From: an uncultured Ruminococcus sp.
GTDB lineage: Bacteria > Bacillota > Clostridia > Oscillospirales > Acutalibacteraceae
Length of the DNA: 64,000 nt
Direction: 5' to 3'
Assembly (NCBI GenBank): GCA_902798755.1
Contig: CADBYC010000003.1
Span: 1-64,000 of the forward strand
Shown: piece after piece, positions 51,963 to 60,187 of the stretch
How the letters are laid out: the number at the start of each line of letters is the position of its first letter
Position numbering within the stretch: the stretch's first letter is position 1
The notes under the pieces: generated by a model
Seen by the model: only the letters and a program-made list of their open reading frames with translations
Database searches by the model: none
What the model was told of the DNA's origin: nothing
Translations under genes and position numbers: made by a program

Positions 51963-53825
51963 CTATCCCATACATATCTCAACGTTCTTTCCGCTGAAAG
52001 CTACCCCGTATTTAACGATAGTTTCAACACCTCTTCTATGCATTTCAGTATCATATCCACGAGTATTGATTTGATTCAATGCCTCCTGAGCAAGTGAATT
52101 TAAACTTAGCGATTCGCAATCCTTCTCATGCTTTAGCTCAAATAATATTCCGGGACGCTTTGCTTCCTTCGGCTCTAACTGAATGTCAAACCTTCCTTCC
52201 CCTGATTCTCTGTTTGAAGATACATAGTATTGATCGTCAAACATCGCGCAAATACCGAGTAATAGTCCATGAAAAAACAGTTCTTTGGTTGTATCATAAC
52301 AGCTGGCAGATTGCAGCAATAGATTTCTTATATGCTTTTGAAGTTTTACGATATCATTCGTATAAATAGCCTCTTGAATTCCTGTTGCGGTAGACTGACT
52401 CACAAATCCTTCCAGCTTTTGCAAAATCTCCTTGTTATATACAGTCTTGATCTCCTTATTAGGCAGTGATACCTCGCACATATAATCGCCGTTAGGAGAA
52501 ATATCCGCGTTTTCTGCTTTTAAGTAACCCGCCACTAACAAAAAACTGTAAATAGTAGAAGGATTGTTTTTTATCTGAGGATATATTACTCCGGTATCAA
52601 TCAACGCAGTGAATTTTTCACCTTGTAACAGTTGCTCCAATCTTTCATATATCTCTTCATCTGCGTTCCCAATCACTTCGGAAATGATATCATTGCTTCC
52701 GGTTGACTGCCAAAAAGGTTTGGGCTTACAGCGATTACCAAAATAATTAATTACCGACCATGGATTAAAAATCTCTGTATCTCCAAAACGATAACCATCA
52801 TACCATTCGCCGATCTCTTTTATTTTGTCCGATGCATAATAGTATTCAGCCATTGCTTCAACCTCTTTCCGAGTAAACCCAAAGTATTGACTGTATTTAT
52901 CATCGATCACAGAATTGGTTACCAAATTATTTAATCCACTGAAAATACTTTCCTTTGCTACACGAAGAATTCCTGTCAAGAAGCCATATGCCAAATAACT
53001 GTTATCCTTCAATCCACCAGAAAATAGATTTCTCATAAAATCTATGACTTGATCATAAAAATTCTTCGAGTGACCCTGCTGGATCGGAACATCATATTCA
53101 TCTATGATGATAATAACATTTTCGCCGTAATGCTTTGAAAGCATACGGGACAAAACATCAAAAGATCTGGATAAGCCCACCTTATCCAGCTTTTGATCAA
53201 CCGCGTCTTGATAATACCTTTTATCGCTCTCACTGCATTTTGGGGAATCAATCAATTCATGATGCCTATCAAATTCATTTGCGATCGTCGCTTTCAGCAT
53301 TTCAAATGTGTCTTCCCAGTTATCGAACTTGATGTCTTTAAAGGACACATAAATAACAGGAAACTTTCCCTGATAAGAACGGTACTGTTCTCCACAGTTC
53401 CATATTTTTTTATCTTGAAAAAATATGGATGTATCCTCATCGCTTAATTCAAAAAACACACGTAGCATATCCATATTCAGAGTTTTTCCAAAGCGCCGCG
53501 GGCGGGTGAACAACGATACCTTAGGACGCTCATCCAGAAAATCTTTTATCAACATAGTCTTATCAATATAGTAGTACTGAGTTGACGCAAGACGATATTC
53601 CGAAATACCGATAGGAAGCGGAAGCAAAGTGCCAAAGTGTATATCTCCCTCAGGCTGTTTTTTTCGACGCTTATCCATAGGTTTTACCGCATTAATTGGA
53701 ATAAGCCATTCTTTTTTGCCTTTTATGGCGCCGGGTATTTCACCATTACGACACATTTGAGCTACTCGGGTGCTTGTAAGTTTCCACTTACCGGCTGCTT
53801 CTTTTGCCGATATCATTCCATCCAT
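51963..53825 (-). CDS. Helix-turn-helix / AAA-ATPase-like / PD-(D/E)XK (DUF1703) protein (620 aa)
   Basis: Residues 1-50 (MISAKEAAGKWKLTSTRVAQ...IPGAI) are the same kind of excisionase-like helix-turn-helix as in the Fic protein at 21816. The AAA-ATPase-like domain follows (PLPIGISEYR, TRPRRFGKTLNMDML Walker A, IIIDEYDVPIQ Walker B). The C-terminal DUF1703 nuclease-fold domain has GEGRFDIQL and ILFELKHEKD (D...ExK). GGAGGAATAGAA precedes the ATG. Three phased palindromes lie in its promoter, so the N-terminal domain probably autoregulates. Confidence 0.9.
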   Translation of the reverse strand: MDGMISAKEAAGKWKLTSTRVAQMCRNGEIPGAIKGKKEWLIPINAVKPMDKRRKKQPEGDIHFGTLLPLPIGISEYRLASTQYYYIDKTMLIKDFLDERPKVSLFTRPRRFGKTLNMDMLRVFFELSDEDTSIFFQDKKIWNCGEQYRSYQGKFPVIYVSFKDIKFDNWEDTFEMLKATIANEFDRHHELIDSPKCSESDKRYYQDAVDQKLDKVGLSRSFDVLSRMLSKHYGENVIIIIDEYDVPIQQGHSKNFYDQVIDFMRNLFSGGLKDNSYLAYGFLTGILRVAKESIFSGLNNLVTNSVIDDKYSQYFGFTRKEVEAMAEYYYASDKIKEIGEWYDGYRFGDTEIFNPWSVINYFGNRCKPKPFWQSTGSNDIISEVIGNADEEIYERLEQLLQGEKFTALIDTGVIYPQIKNNPSTIYSFLLVAGYLKAENADISPNGDYMCEVSLPNKEIKTVYNKEILQKLEGFVSQSTATGIQEAIYTNDIVKLQKHIRNLLLQSASCYDTTKELFFHGLLLGICAMFDDQYYVSSNRESGEGRFDIQLEPKEAKRPGILFELKHEKDCESLSLNSLAQEALNQINTRGYDTEMHRRGVETIVKYGVAFSGKNVEICMG

Positions 53826-53854
53826 TTCTATTCCTCCAAAAATATGTATATATT

Positions 53855-53921
53855 ATTATAACTTTATTTTCGAAAATATGCAACCGATTTTCGAAAATAT
53901 ATACTCTTGTTTCGAAAATAT
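53855..53921 (-). promoter_or_regulatory. Promoter with three palindromes phased at exactly 21 bp
   Basis: TTTTCGAAAA-type palindromes are centred at 53871/72, 53892/93 and 53913/14. The first fills the spacer of the promoter (TTGCAT 53883-53878, 17 bp, TATAAT 53860-53855, minus strand), and the other two lie upstream. The 21-bp spacing places all on one face of the helix. Confidence 0.65.
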
Positions 53922-54046
53922 ATATCTTCATATGAAACTTTATGCTTCTTTTAACAACATCCTGATAATAGCTTTGTGAAAATGAGACTATATAATGATC
54001 CAGAGACAGATACTTTTTCTTCCATATTAGTGCTTTCTTTAGAAAG

Positions 54047-54081
54047 CACTGCTCAGAAAACGATATGTTAATCAAAGAAAA
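54047..54081. repeat. Second dispersed repeat, copy 2
   Basis: Same sequence block as 51857-51893. Confidence 0.6.
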
Positions 54082-54124
54082 ACTACTTCTCGAAAGATAT
54101 AATATTACATCTAAATATAAATAT

Positions 54125-54260
54125 AATTGAATATCTTGCTTCTGGATTTTGCATTGCGTATCGAAAGAAAGCCGACGGGATAACCCATCGACTCTTTTTC
54201 ATGATCGTTATTATTTGGCATTTGGAAGCGCTAACATCTCGAACTCTTTTTTGGATATGG
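54125..54260 (-). pseudogene. Decayed duplicate of the 49870-50106 gene end
   Basis: Matches 49795-49920 through CTGGATT, GCCGACGGGATAACCCATCG, CATGATCGTTATTATTT and GAACTCTTTTTT. Only the terminator and the last codons of the small gene remain. Confidence 0.6.
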
Positions 54261-54422
54261 TAAACCATTATCACATATGTCGAAGCAAAGGAAATAGTTT
54301 ATGATACTATGCAACTCTTTGAAGTTTCAAATCCTCTCAAATCTTATACAAATGGATAAAGTTAGCATCTTCTTACAGAACTCAAAAAACAATTTTTCAC
54401 TCTATTCGGCGCTTGGTACTTA

Positions 54423-55064
54423 TCAACCATATCGCTCTTTACTGATTAATGCTTGGATCAGGCTTGTTCCTAAAATCTTTTTTGATACTGAGTCCGGGAA
54501 GTAAATACAATACTGATGGACAGCCGAGAAGGTAACATTATATTTTCTAATATAATCTTCAAGTCTGTTTATTGTCCATTTATTTCGATCGCTGATATTG
54601 ATCAATCTCACAGCTTCTAAGAAGCGAAGAACAGCTACATTAACCGCTGAGATTTCTGTCGGAGGCTTTATTAGGTAAATCTCCTTATCACCCAGTCTCA
54701 CTTTCCTGCCTCTGGATTTTTCTTTGTTGGTAACTATAATCATCACATCAGGTTCACAATTTATCAGACCTAAAACCTTTAATAATTTATCACCCGAAAC
54801 ATATCCAAAAACTTTGCCGTCCCGCTCTATGTACTTCTCCCTAATAACTTTACTTACGTCAAGCTCTGAAATACTTTCCCGATTTTTTCTTGGACGGTAA
54901 TATATCCCAGTCGCGTATCTTACTAATTGTCCTGACGCCGTCAACTCACTTAACTCATGGTCAATCCATTGCCGGGAACGGGTTGGATACATCTTGATAA
55001 TGTCTTCAATAAAAATCGGCTCATTCACTTTTATTAGATCAAATAATTTTGGTTTCTCTCCCAT
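54423..55064 (-). CDS. AbiEi-like antitoxin / DUF6088-type regulator (213 aa)
   Basis: An N-terminal winged helix (EPIFIEDIIKMYPTRSRQWI, then ELSELTASGQLVRYATGIYY) with the tyrosine-rich hinge is followed by the AbiEi-type C-terminal domain. GAGGCGATGAA precedes the ATG. In type IV AbiE systems the partner is the nucleotidyltransferase toxin AbiEii encoded next door. None is adjacent here, so it is orphaned or a stand-alone regulator. Confidence 0.75.
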   Translation of the reverse strand: MGEKPKLFDLIKVNEPIFIEDIIKMYPTRSRQWIDHELSELTASGQLVRYATGIYYRPRKNRESISELDVSKVIREKYIERDGKVFGYVSGDKLLKVLGLINCEPDVMIIVTNKEKSRGRKVRLGDKEIYLIKPPTEISAVNVAVLRFLEAVRLINISDRNKWTINRLEDYIRKYNVTFSAVHQYCIYFPDSVSKKILGTSLIQALISKERYG

Positions 55065-55150
55065 TTCATCGCCTCTTTGATCGAATTATAAGATATTTTG
55101 ACTATTCTTGTCAATATTTCTCGGATATACAAAAATTTAATCATCAAAAT

Positions 55151-55168
55151 ATGGCTTATCTAAGCCAT
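55151..55168. terminator. Small palindromic hairpin
   Basis: ATGGCTTA/TAAGCCAT stem just past the chimeric spoVAD end. Confidence 0.35.
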
Positions 55169-55864
55169 TATTGAGGAATCCCGAATTGTTCCCAACTTGA
55201 CAACAGCAGGTGCCATAGCGGCGCCCATATTGTTCTGATCGGTGATCTGAAAGTCGATGATCCTACCGAGACGTGCGGAATGGAGATACGGTTTTCGCGA
55301 AATATGTGATCGAGGATCTTCGGGAATACTCTTACCGTCTCCGCTTTCTAACACACACGCCCCCGATCCGGTAACGGTCCACTGGGCTGTCGGGGGCCGC
55401 TGAGAGCCATATTCGAGTGGGAAGCGATACTGGCGCTCTGCCGTGCAGTAATGGGAAGACGCGGCGCAGACCGCGCGCTTTGCCGCACCGCTTTCGATTG
55501 CGATAGCGGACAGAATCATCGACAGCGCCATGGTAGAGCACGCCCCGTATACGCCCGCGTAAGGGATATGATAAGATCGCATCGCAAAGCTGCTCGCCAC
55601 GCATTGATTCAGCAGATCGCCGCAGCAGGCAAAGTCGATCTGCTCCTGCGTAAAGTCCCCTTTATTCAGTGCGACCCGAACGGCAGTGTTCATCAGCTCG
55701 CTTTCCGCCTTCTCAAAAGTTTCCTTGCCGACATAGCTGTCGTGAATGATACGGTCAAAATAGTCGCGCAGAGGACCTTCTCCCTCTTTCTTGCCGACTA
55801 CAGCGGCACAGCTCGCAATATATGGCACATTCTCGAATATCAGATTACCATCTTTATTTCTCAT
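55160..55864 (-). pseudogene. spoVAD: Truncated stage V sporulation protein AD
   Basis: The first about 217 residues match SpoVAD (thiolase-like fold): NVPYIASCAAVVGKKEGEGP, FACCGDLLNQCVASSFAMRS, VYGACSTMALSMIL, YRFPLEYGSQRPPTAQWTVT and NNMGAAMAPA. SpoVAD is normally about 335 residues and continues ...MAPAA. Here the reading frame enters the 37-bp dispersed repeat right at APA and ends 16 codons later. spoVAC and spoVAE are absent. The start has AAGGAGT upstream. The protein would bind dipicolinic acid import machinery in spores; this copy is probably non-functional. Confidence 0.85.
55177..55213. repeat. Dispersed 37-bp repeat, copy 3, at the spoVAD break
   Basis: Identical to 51753-51789. 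Its right border coincides with the point where spoVAD homology stops. Confidence 0.65.
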
Positions 55865-55976
55865 GTGAATACTCCTTAATCAATGTCATACATTAGTATT
55901 CACAGTTTTATGGATATCATGCCGATAAAATCGAAAGCTCCCGACGCATGATCGAGAGCCTTGCACCAACCAATGT

Positions 55977-57212
55977 TTATTTTTCAAACAATCGCAAACT
56001 GCTGTAGACCTTTTTCCTTTGCGCGGCTTCTTTGAGCATCTGCTTTGTCCCCGAGGATTTGCGCCTGCCCGTTATCAGCAAGCCGATATACTTACCTCCC
56101 TCGGCAAGATAGCCGATCGGCAACAGAAATCGGTGTTTATCGATTGCTTTGTAGTCCTCAATAACTTTCTTGTTCAGCGTCCTGAAGCCCTGCTTGATGA
56201 TGCCGTCGGAGCTGACAGTACGCTCGCCGCGGTCGGAGATATACTTGATCTCACGATAGCGGTTCATATCCTTAAAACCGAAGTTTCCGCCGCTTAAGAT
56301 ATCGTTCATCAAGCTCTCAAGCTGTTCAGAGCTTACTTCTTTGCGCTCGATCGCCTCGATCGCCCAGACCCGCTTCGGAGCACCGAGATATTTGATCCCC
56401 AGCAAGGTAAGAACCTGCGCGAATTTCCAGAGTCCGAATTCCTTGAGCTTCTTTTCAAAGATCTCACGAAACTCCGCGTCACTCAAGTCGGACACAAATA
56501 CCACCCAATCGCAAAGGTGTCTGAGTCCCACTCCTTCGCTCGTCAGGTGAGAAGCGGTATGCAGCAACATGATCAACCCGTGATGGAATCGGTCGGGCAC
56601 ACGGCAAAGGACGCCGTCACAGGTCTTTTCCACTGCTGTCTCGATCGTTCGGCCTACCTCCGCTTCTATCAGTTTGCCGATCTCTCCCGAGGGCACTCCG
56701 TTCACGCTTCGGTGCATTTCCCAGATGCTCATGGGAGGACGGGTGTAGGCGACATGGATACCGTCGTCCTCATCGCCGTGATCGATCGCAAAGCCTGCCT
56801 GCTCCAGTACCTCCCCCGCTCTCGTCATATCGGACGGGTCTACCAAAAAATCTACATCGCCCATATTGCGCAGTGAAGGCTCGGGATAGTACATCGCTGA
56901 CGCCAAGCCTTTGATCACGACATAAGGGATCTGACAAGAAGTCATCAGCTCATGCAGTTCTCCGTGCTCGTCAAAATTGCGTGTGCAGGCTATCGCGTGC
57001 ATCAGATTCATTTCACTGTATTGCTCAGCCTTTTCACCGCTGAGCACACTCTTTATCTGACTTTCAAGCGTATTAAACAGGAGAGAATAGACCGCCTGAG
57101 ATTTGCTTTCCTTCAACAGCGGTTCGATGTACTGCTCGTCAACAGCGGGCATATCCCTGCCGAACAAAGCGCCTCCGACGATCTGCAACAGCAGAGCTTG
57201 AACATTATTCAT
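55977..57212 (-). CDS. Nucleotidyltransferase-family protein (NTase_5-like)
   Basis: 411 residues. The signature VVIKGLASAMYYPEPSLRNM then GDVDFLV carries the two metal-binding Asp. The body contains the conserved MHR and HTASHL...GLRHLCDWVVF segments. GGAGGAAAG precedes the ATG, which overlaps the VanZ gene stop by 8 bases. Paralogous to 57772-58923 and more distantly to 7240-8439. Substrate unknown. Confidence 0.85.
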   Translation of the reverse strand: MNNVQALLLQIVGGALFGRDMPAVDEQYIEPLLKESKSQAVYSLLFNTLESQIKSVLSGEKAEQYSEMNLMHAIACTRNFDEHGELHELMTSCQIPYVVIKGLASAMYYPEPSLRNMGDVDFLVDPSDMTRAGEVLEQAGFAIDHGDEDDGIHVAYTRPPMSIWEMHRSVNGVPSGEIGKLIEAEVGRTIETAVEKTCDGVLCRVPDRFHHGLIMLLHTASHLTSEGVGLRHLCDWVVFVSDLSDAEFREIFEKKLKEFGLWKFAQVLTLLGIKYLGAPKRVWAIEAIERKEVSSEQLESLMNDILSGGNFGFKDMNRYREIKYISDRGERTVSSDGIIKQGFRTLNKKVIEDYKAIDKHRFLLPIGYLAEGGKYIGLLITGRRKSSGTKQMLKEAAQRKKVYSSLRLFEK

Positions 57213-57753
57213 CAGGCTTTCCTCCTTTTTCGGATTTCAGAAACAGCTTGCGCCATAGCAAGGTCAGCAAATAGGACATGCTGCCGATCGCCGTGCCTAC
57301 CGTATTGCAGATTACATCATCTGCTTCCGCCATTCCTAACGCAAAGAAATATTGTATCATCTCAACTGCAAAAGACAACGCAAAGCCGATCATGATCGCC
57401 AGCAGTACCCTTTTCGCCGTATTTCCTTTCAAAACAAACGGCAACGCTAAGCCAAGCGGCTCAAATAAAAAAGTATTCATCAGCATAGAGCGATAGAATT
57501 CAGGCTGTTCGATCGCCCTTTGAAAAGAAGAAAAGGGAATGAAATCATGCCCGAGACTCGACTCGCCGCGCGAGAATACCGTCGCGTACAGAATGATCGC
57601 CGTATACGCGATCGAAACGATCAGTCCGATCAGCCGCATCCTTTTATAAAGAAGCGCGCCGAAAACCGACCATGCAATCAATAAAATGACCATGATTATC
57701 ATGATCGTAGACAGGTCTGCAACATATATTTGATGAAAAAATGAATGGATCAT
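57205..57753 (-). CDS. VanZ-family membrane protein
   Basis: 182 residues with four to five hydrophobic helices and the VanZ motifs (NTFLFEPLGLALPFVL, SFAVEMIQYFFALGMAEADD, VICNTVGTAIG). VanZ relatives confer low-level teicoplanin resistance in some hosts, but most are of unknown role. It sits between two nucleotidyltransferases in one operon. No good ribosome site is visible, suggesting coupling to the gene 18 bp upstream. Confidence 0.9.
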   Translation of the reverse strand: MIHSFFHQIYVADLSTIMIIMVILLIAWSVFGALLYKRMRLIGLIVSIAYTAIILYATVFSRGESSLGHDFIPFSSFQRAIEQPEFYRSMLMNTFLFEPLGLALPFVLKGNTAKRVLLAIMIGFALSFAVEMIQYFFALGMAEADDVICNTVGTAIGSMSYLLTLLWRKLFLKSEKGGKPDE

Positions 57754-57771
57754 AAGTTTACAAAAAATTCA

Positions 57772-58923
57772 TCATCGGTTCAGCCCGAGACGCTCGAGGA
57801 AATCAAACTTTTCCGTACCTGAGGACATACCCTTTGCGATCGGTTCGCCGTGGAAAACCGCTGACAACCCGCGCTTGATATAACGGAATATCTGATACAG
57901 CCACGCAAAACGCCGCAGGAAAGGGTGCTCCTGACTTTTCGTCCAATTCTGTTCCCCTCTTGCCTGCAGATATCGAAACAGTCCCATTCGACGGGCGCTG
58001 ATCGTGATATACTCCGCCGGCTGAATTTCCTCCGTCAGCTTACTGCCAAAATCTCCGTAATCAAAAACGGCTTCGAGCAATTCCTGTGCTGTATCTTCAT
58101 CGGCAGGATCACACCATGTAATGGGATCGGTCAGTCCGAACCACTTCTTGCACATACTCGTCATCGTCACAGCAAGCGTTTCAAGCCCTGCTCCCCGCGC
58201 GAGCTGTGCAAAGCCGGTTTCCCAGCTTTCATCGTTCAGATTCGCGTGGACGAACATCATCCAGTCGATGATCTGACGGATACCGAGACCGCCCTGTAAG
58301 TGATGGCGCACATGATCAAGCAGGACCAGCCCATTGATCATCTCGGGCAAAACAGGAAAATGATGATTGAACACTTCACGGGTTGAGATATCAGGAAAGC
58401 TCTCCAAAATCAACGGGTCGATATCCCATTTCTCGTCACTGTAACGATGATGAAGCTCCAGCACAACACCGCGTATCGTATAGCTGTAGTCCCGATCCGT
58501 ACCGTGATCCGAGTTAAAAGCATATCCATTCTCATCCATCAAAGAACGCGCGCTCTCAAAATATTCAGGGGGCACCAAAAAGTCGATATCCCCCATTGCG
58601 CGTCTGAGGGGAGCGGGATAATACATCGCCGCGGCAAAGCCTTTGAGGATCACGAGAGGGATCCCCGCGGCCTCGAAAAGCCGGATCTGCTTTGTCTGTT
58701 CATTCAGCAGATTCAAAAAGTTAGCTGTGTTTCTCGCGACAGAGGTCTGCCATTTCGCAGCTTCTTTTTTCGGAACAGCAGGAGCCGCCAGCGCGACCAC
58801 CGCCTGATCCTTCGCCTCTTGCAGTACCGCGTCCCAGTCAACGCCAGAGGAAAAAGACGGTTTCGTCTCAAACAGTGACGCCTTGATCAGTTCAAGGAGC
58901 GCCTGTTGATTTACATTGATCAT
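57772..58923 (-). CDS. Nucleotidyltransferase-family protein (NTase_5-like)
   Basis: 383 residues. The signature LVILKGFAAAMYYPAPLRRA then MGDIDFLVPP, then LELHHR and DHVRHHLQGGLGIRQIIDWM, align with the gene at 55977. AGGAGGTCGCTT precedes the ATG. First gene of the NTase-VanZ-NTase operon. The pair may act on a surface glycan or small-molecule precursor; inference only. Confidence 0.85.
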   Translation of the reverse strand: MINVNQQALLELIKASLFETKPSFSSGVDWDAVLQEAKDQAVVALAAPAVPKKEAAKWQTSVARNTANFLNLLNEQTKQIRLFEAAGIPLVILKGFAAAMYYPAPLRRAMGDIDFLVPPEYFESARSLMDENGYAFNSDHGTDRDYSYTIRGVVLELHHRYSDEKWDIDPLILESFPDISTREVFNHHFPVLPEMINGLVLLDHVRHHLQGGLGIRQIIDWMMFVHANLNDESWETGFAQLARGAGLETLAVTMTSMCKKWFGLTDPITWCDPADEDTAQELLEAVFDYGDFGSKLTEEIQPAEYITISARRMGLFRYLQARGEQNWTKSQEHPFLRRFAWLYQIFRYIKRGLSAVFHGEPIAKGMSSGTEKFDFLERLGLNR

Positions 58924-59090
58924 AAGCGACCTCCTTCAACACACACTTTAACAGGTTAATAGTATCATACTGACCTCTAAAATGCAAGTAGCGGAAAATC
59001 TGCAACTATATGTGCCGGTGAATGATCGTCATTTATTCCTCAATTCTGTATTATGATAAAAGTGTATCATTACCAACAAACCGCCATGAA

Positions 59091-59104
59091 TCAATCACGG
59101 CGGT
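59091..59104 (-). terminator. Terminator hairpin after the cohesin-like gene
   Basis: CCGCCATG...CACGGCGG stem directly after the stop at 59107, related to the stem at 6998-7023. Confidence 0.45.
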
Positions 59105-59106
59105 CG

Positions 59107-59910
59107 TTATCCTTGTTCGGTTTCTTCATTTTCTGTTGGTTCTTCTGCGGCTTCACTCTCGCTTGGCTCCTCTGCGACCTCGCTTTCGTTTGGTTCTTCC
59201 GACACAGACTTCTTTTTCTTTTCAGCCGTTTTCCGTCCGATCAGAACGCCTGCATAGATCAGCGCGGCAAATAAGACGACGATACCCGCGCCGATCAAAA
59301 TGTATTTCACGGCGTGGTTTTTCCGCAGATCTATGACTTCACCCGTGGCAGGATCGACATAGACGTCCGAATCGGAGGCTTCATTAAGGTAGGATCTTGA
59401 AGATGATCCGTTTTTATCTGTTTTTGAGGACGCCTTAGTCGACGCTGTTGAAGAAGAGCCCGCTGCGACATCGTCCTTTCCGAGCTTCACCTCGATAGAG
59501 GAATCCGGGAAAGCGCCCATCAGCTTAGGCTCGCTGTCCGCCGCCTGAGCGATATGCAGATCAAAGGTGCAGGTTCCTGCCTGAAGGGCTTTGAACGCGA
59601 CTCGGCACAGCTTGCCTTTGATTGCTCCGCTGTCCGCCAAGGCGATCTTTACTGCTCCATTCTCCTTTGCCGAACGCACGGAAGTGGATTTCTCCGCGGC
59701 GCTTACCTCACGAAACTCAGCAAAGCTCTCGTCAAAGCCTAACTCCATCACCGCGGCGCTTGTGTCAACCGTGCTGTAAATATCAATATAAAACACGTTG
59801 CTTTTCTCGGTCTTCGGCGAATACTCACAGTAGAAGCCGCTGTCCGCCGCACAGGGGATCCCAAAGAATATCAACAGCAGAATAATCGTCAAAGCTGCTA
59901 TCCGCTTCAA
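59107..59910 (-). CDS. Membrane-anchored cohesin-like protein
   Basis: About 267 residues. A signal peptide (LKRIAALTIILLLIFFGIPC), one cohesin-like beta domain (VFYIDIYSTVDTSAAVMELG ... GKLCRVAFKALQAGTCTFDL), a Ser/Thr-rich linker, a transmembrane helix (YILIGAGIVVLFAALIYAG) and an acidic cytoplasmic tail with ESE/EE repeats. TTG 59910 follows GAGG/GTGAGG; an ATG at 59949 is the alternative. It would display a protein- or carbohydrate-binding module on the cell surface. A broken copy lies at 31457-32085. Confidence 0.8.
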   Translation of the reverse strand: MKRIAALTIILLLIFFGIPCAADSGFYCEYSPKTEKSNVFYIDIYSTVDTSAAVMELGFDESFAEFREVSAAEKSTSVRSAKENGAVKIALADSGAIKGKLCRVAFKALQAGTCTFDLHIAQAADSEPKLMGAFPDSSIEVKLGKDDVAAGSSSTASTKASSKTDKNGSSSRSYLNEASDSDVYVDPATGEVIDLRKNHAVKYILIGAGIVVLFAALIYAGVLIGRKTAEKKKKSVSEEPNESEVAEEPSESEAAEEPTENEETEQG

Positions 59911-60116
59911 GCCCTCACCGCCTCTCGTGGTTCTTCGTTCATCATACATAAAAATTCGATATTTGTCTATAGCTCTCAAACAAATCATATTAAAAATAAG
60001 CAAATCATATTAGAAATAATGCAATTACGCTCAGACTAAGTTCTTCATATATCCTCCCTGTCATATTACCCTACATTAGAGGCATCGTTCAAAAGATTTC
60101 GCGTATAAAAGCACAA

Positions 60117-60147
60117 AACTCCCCCATCATCTGCAGATGGGGGAGTT
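60117..60147 (-). terminator. Terminator of the multi-cohesin gene
   Basis: Perfect 12-bp stem AACTCCCCCATC/GATGGGGGAGTT, 7-base loop. Confidence 0.85.
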
Positions 60148-60187
60148 GATTGTACTTGATCGGAATATGCTTACTGCGTGAGTATAA

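Larger units (their letters stand above)
53922..54422. other. Repeat-rich stretch without a gene
   Basis: Contains the second dispersed repeat (54047-54081) and the decayed duplicate of the 49.8-kb segment (54125-54260). No supported gene. Confidence 0.55.
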
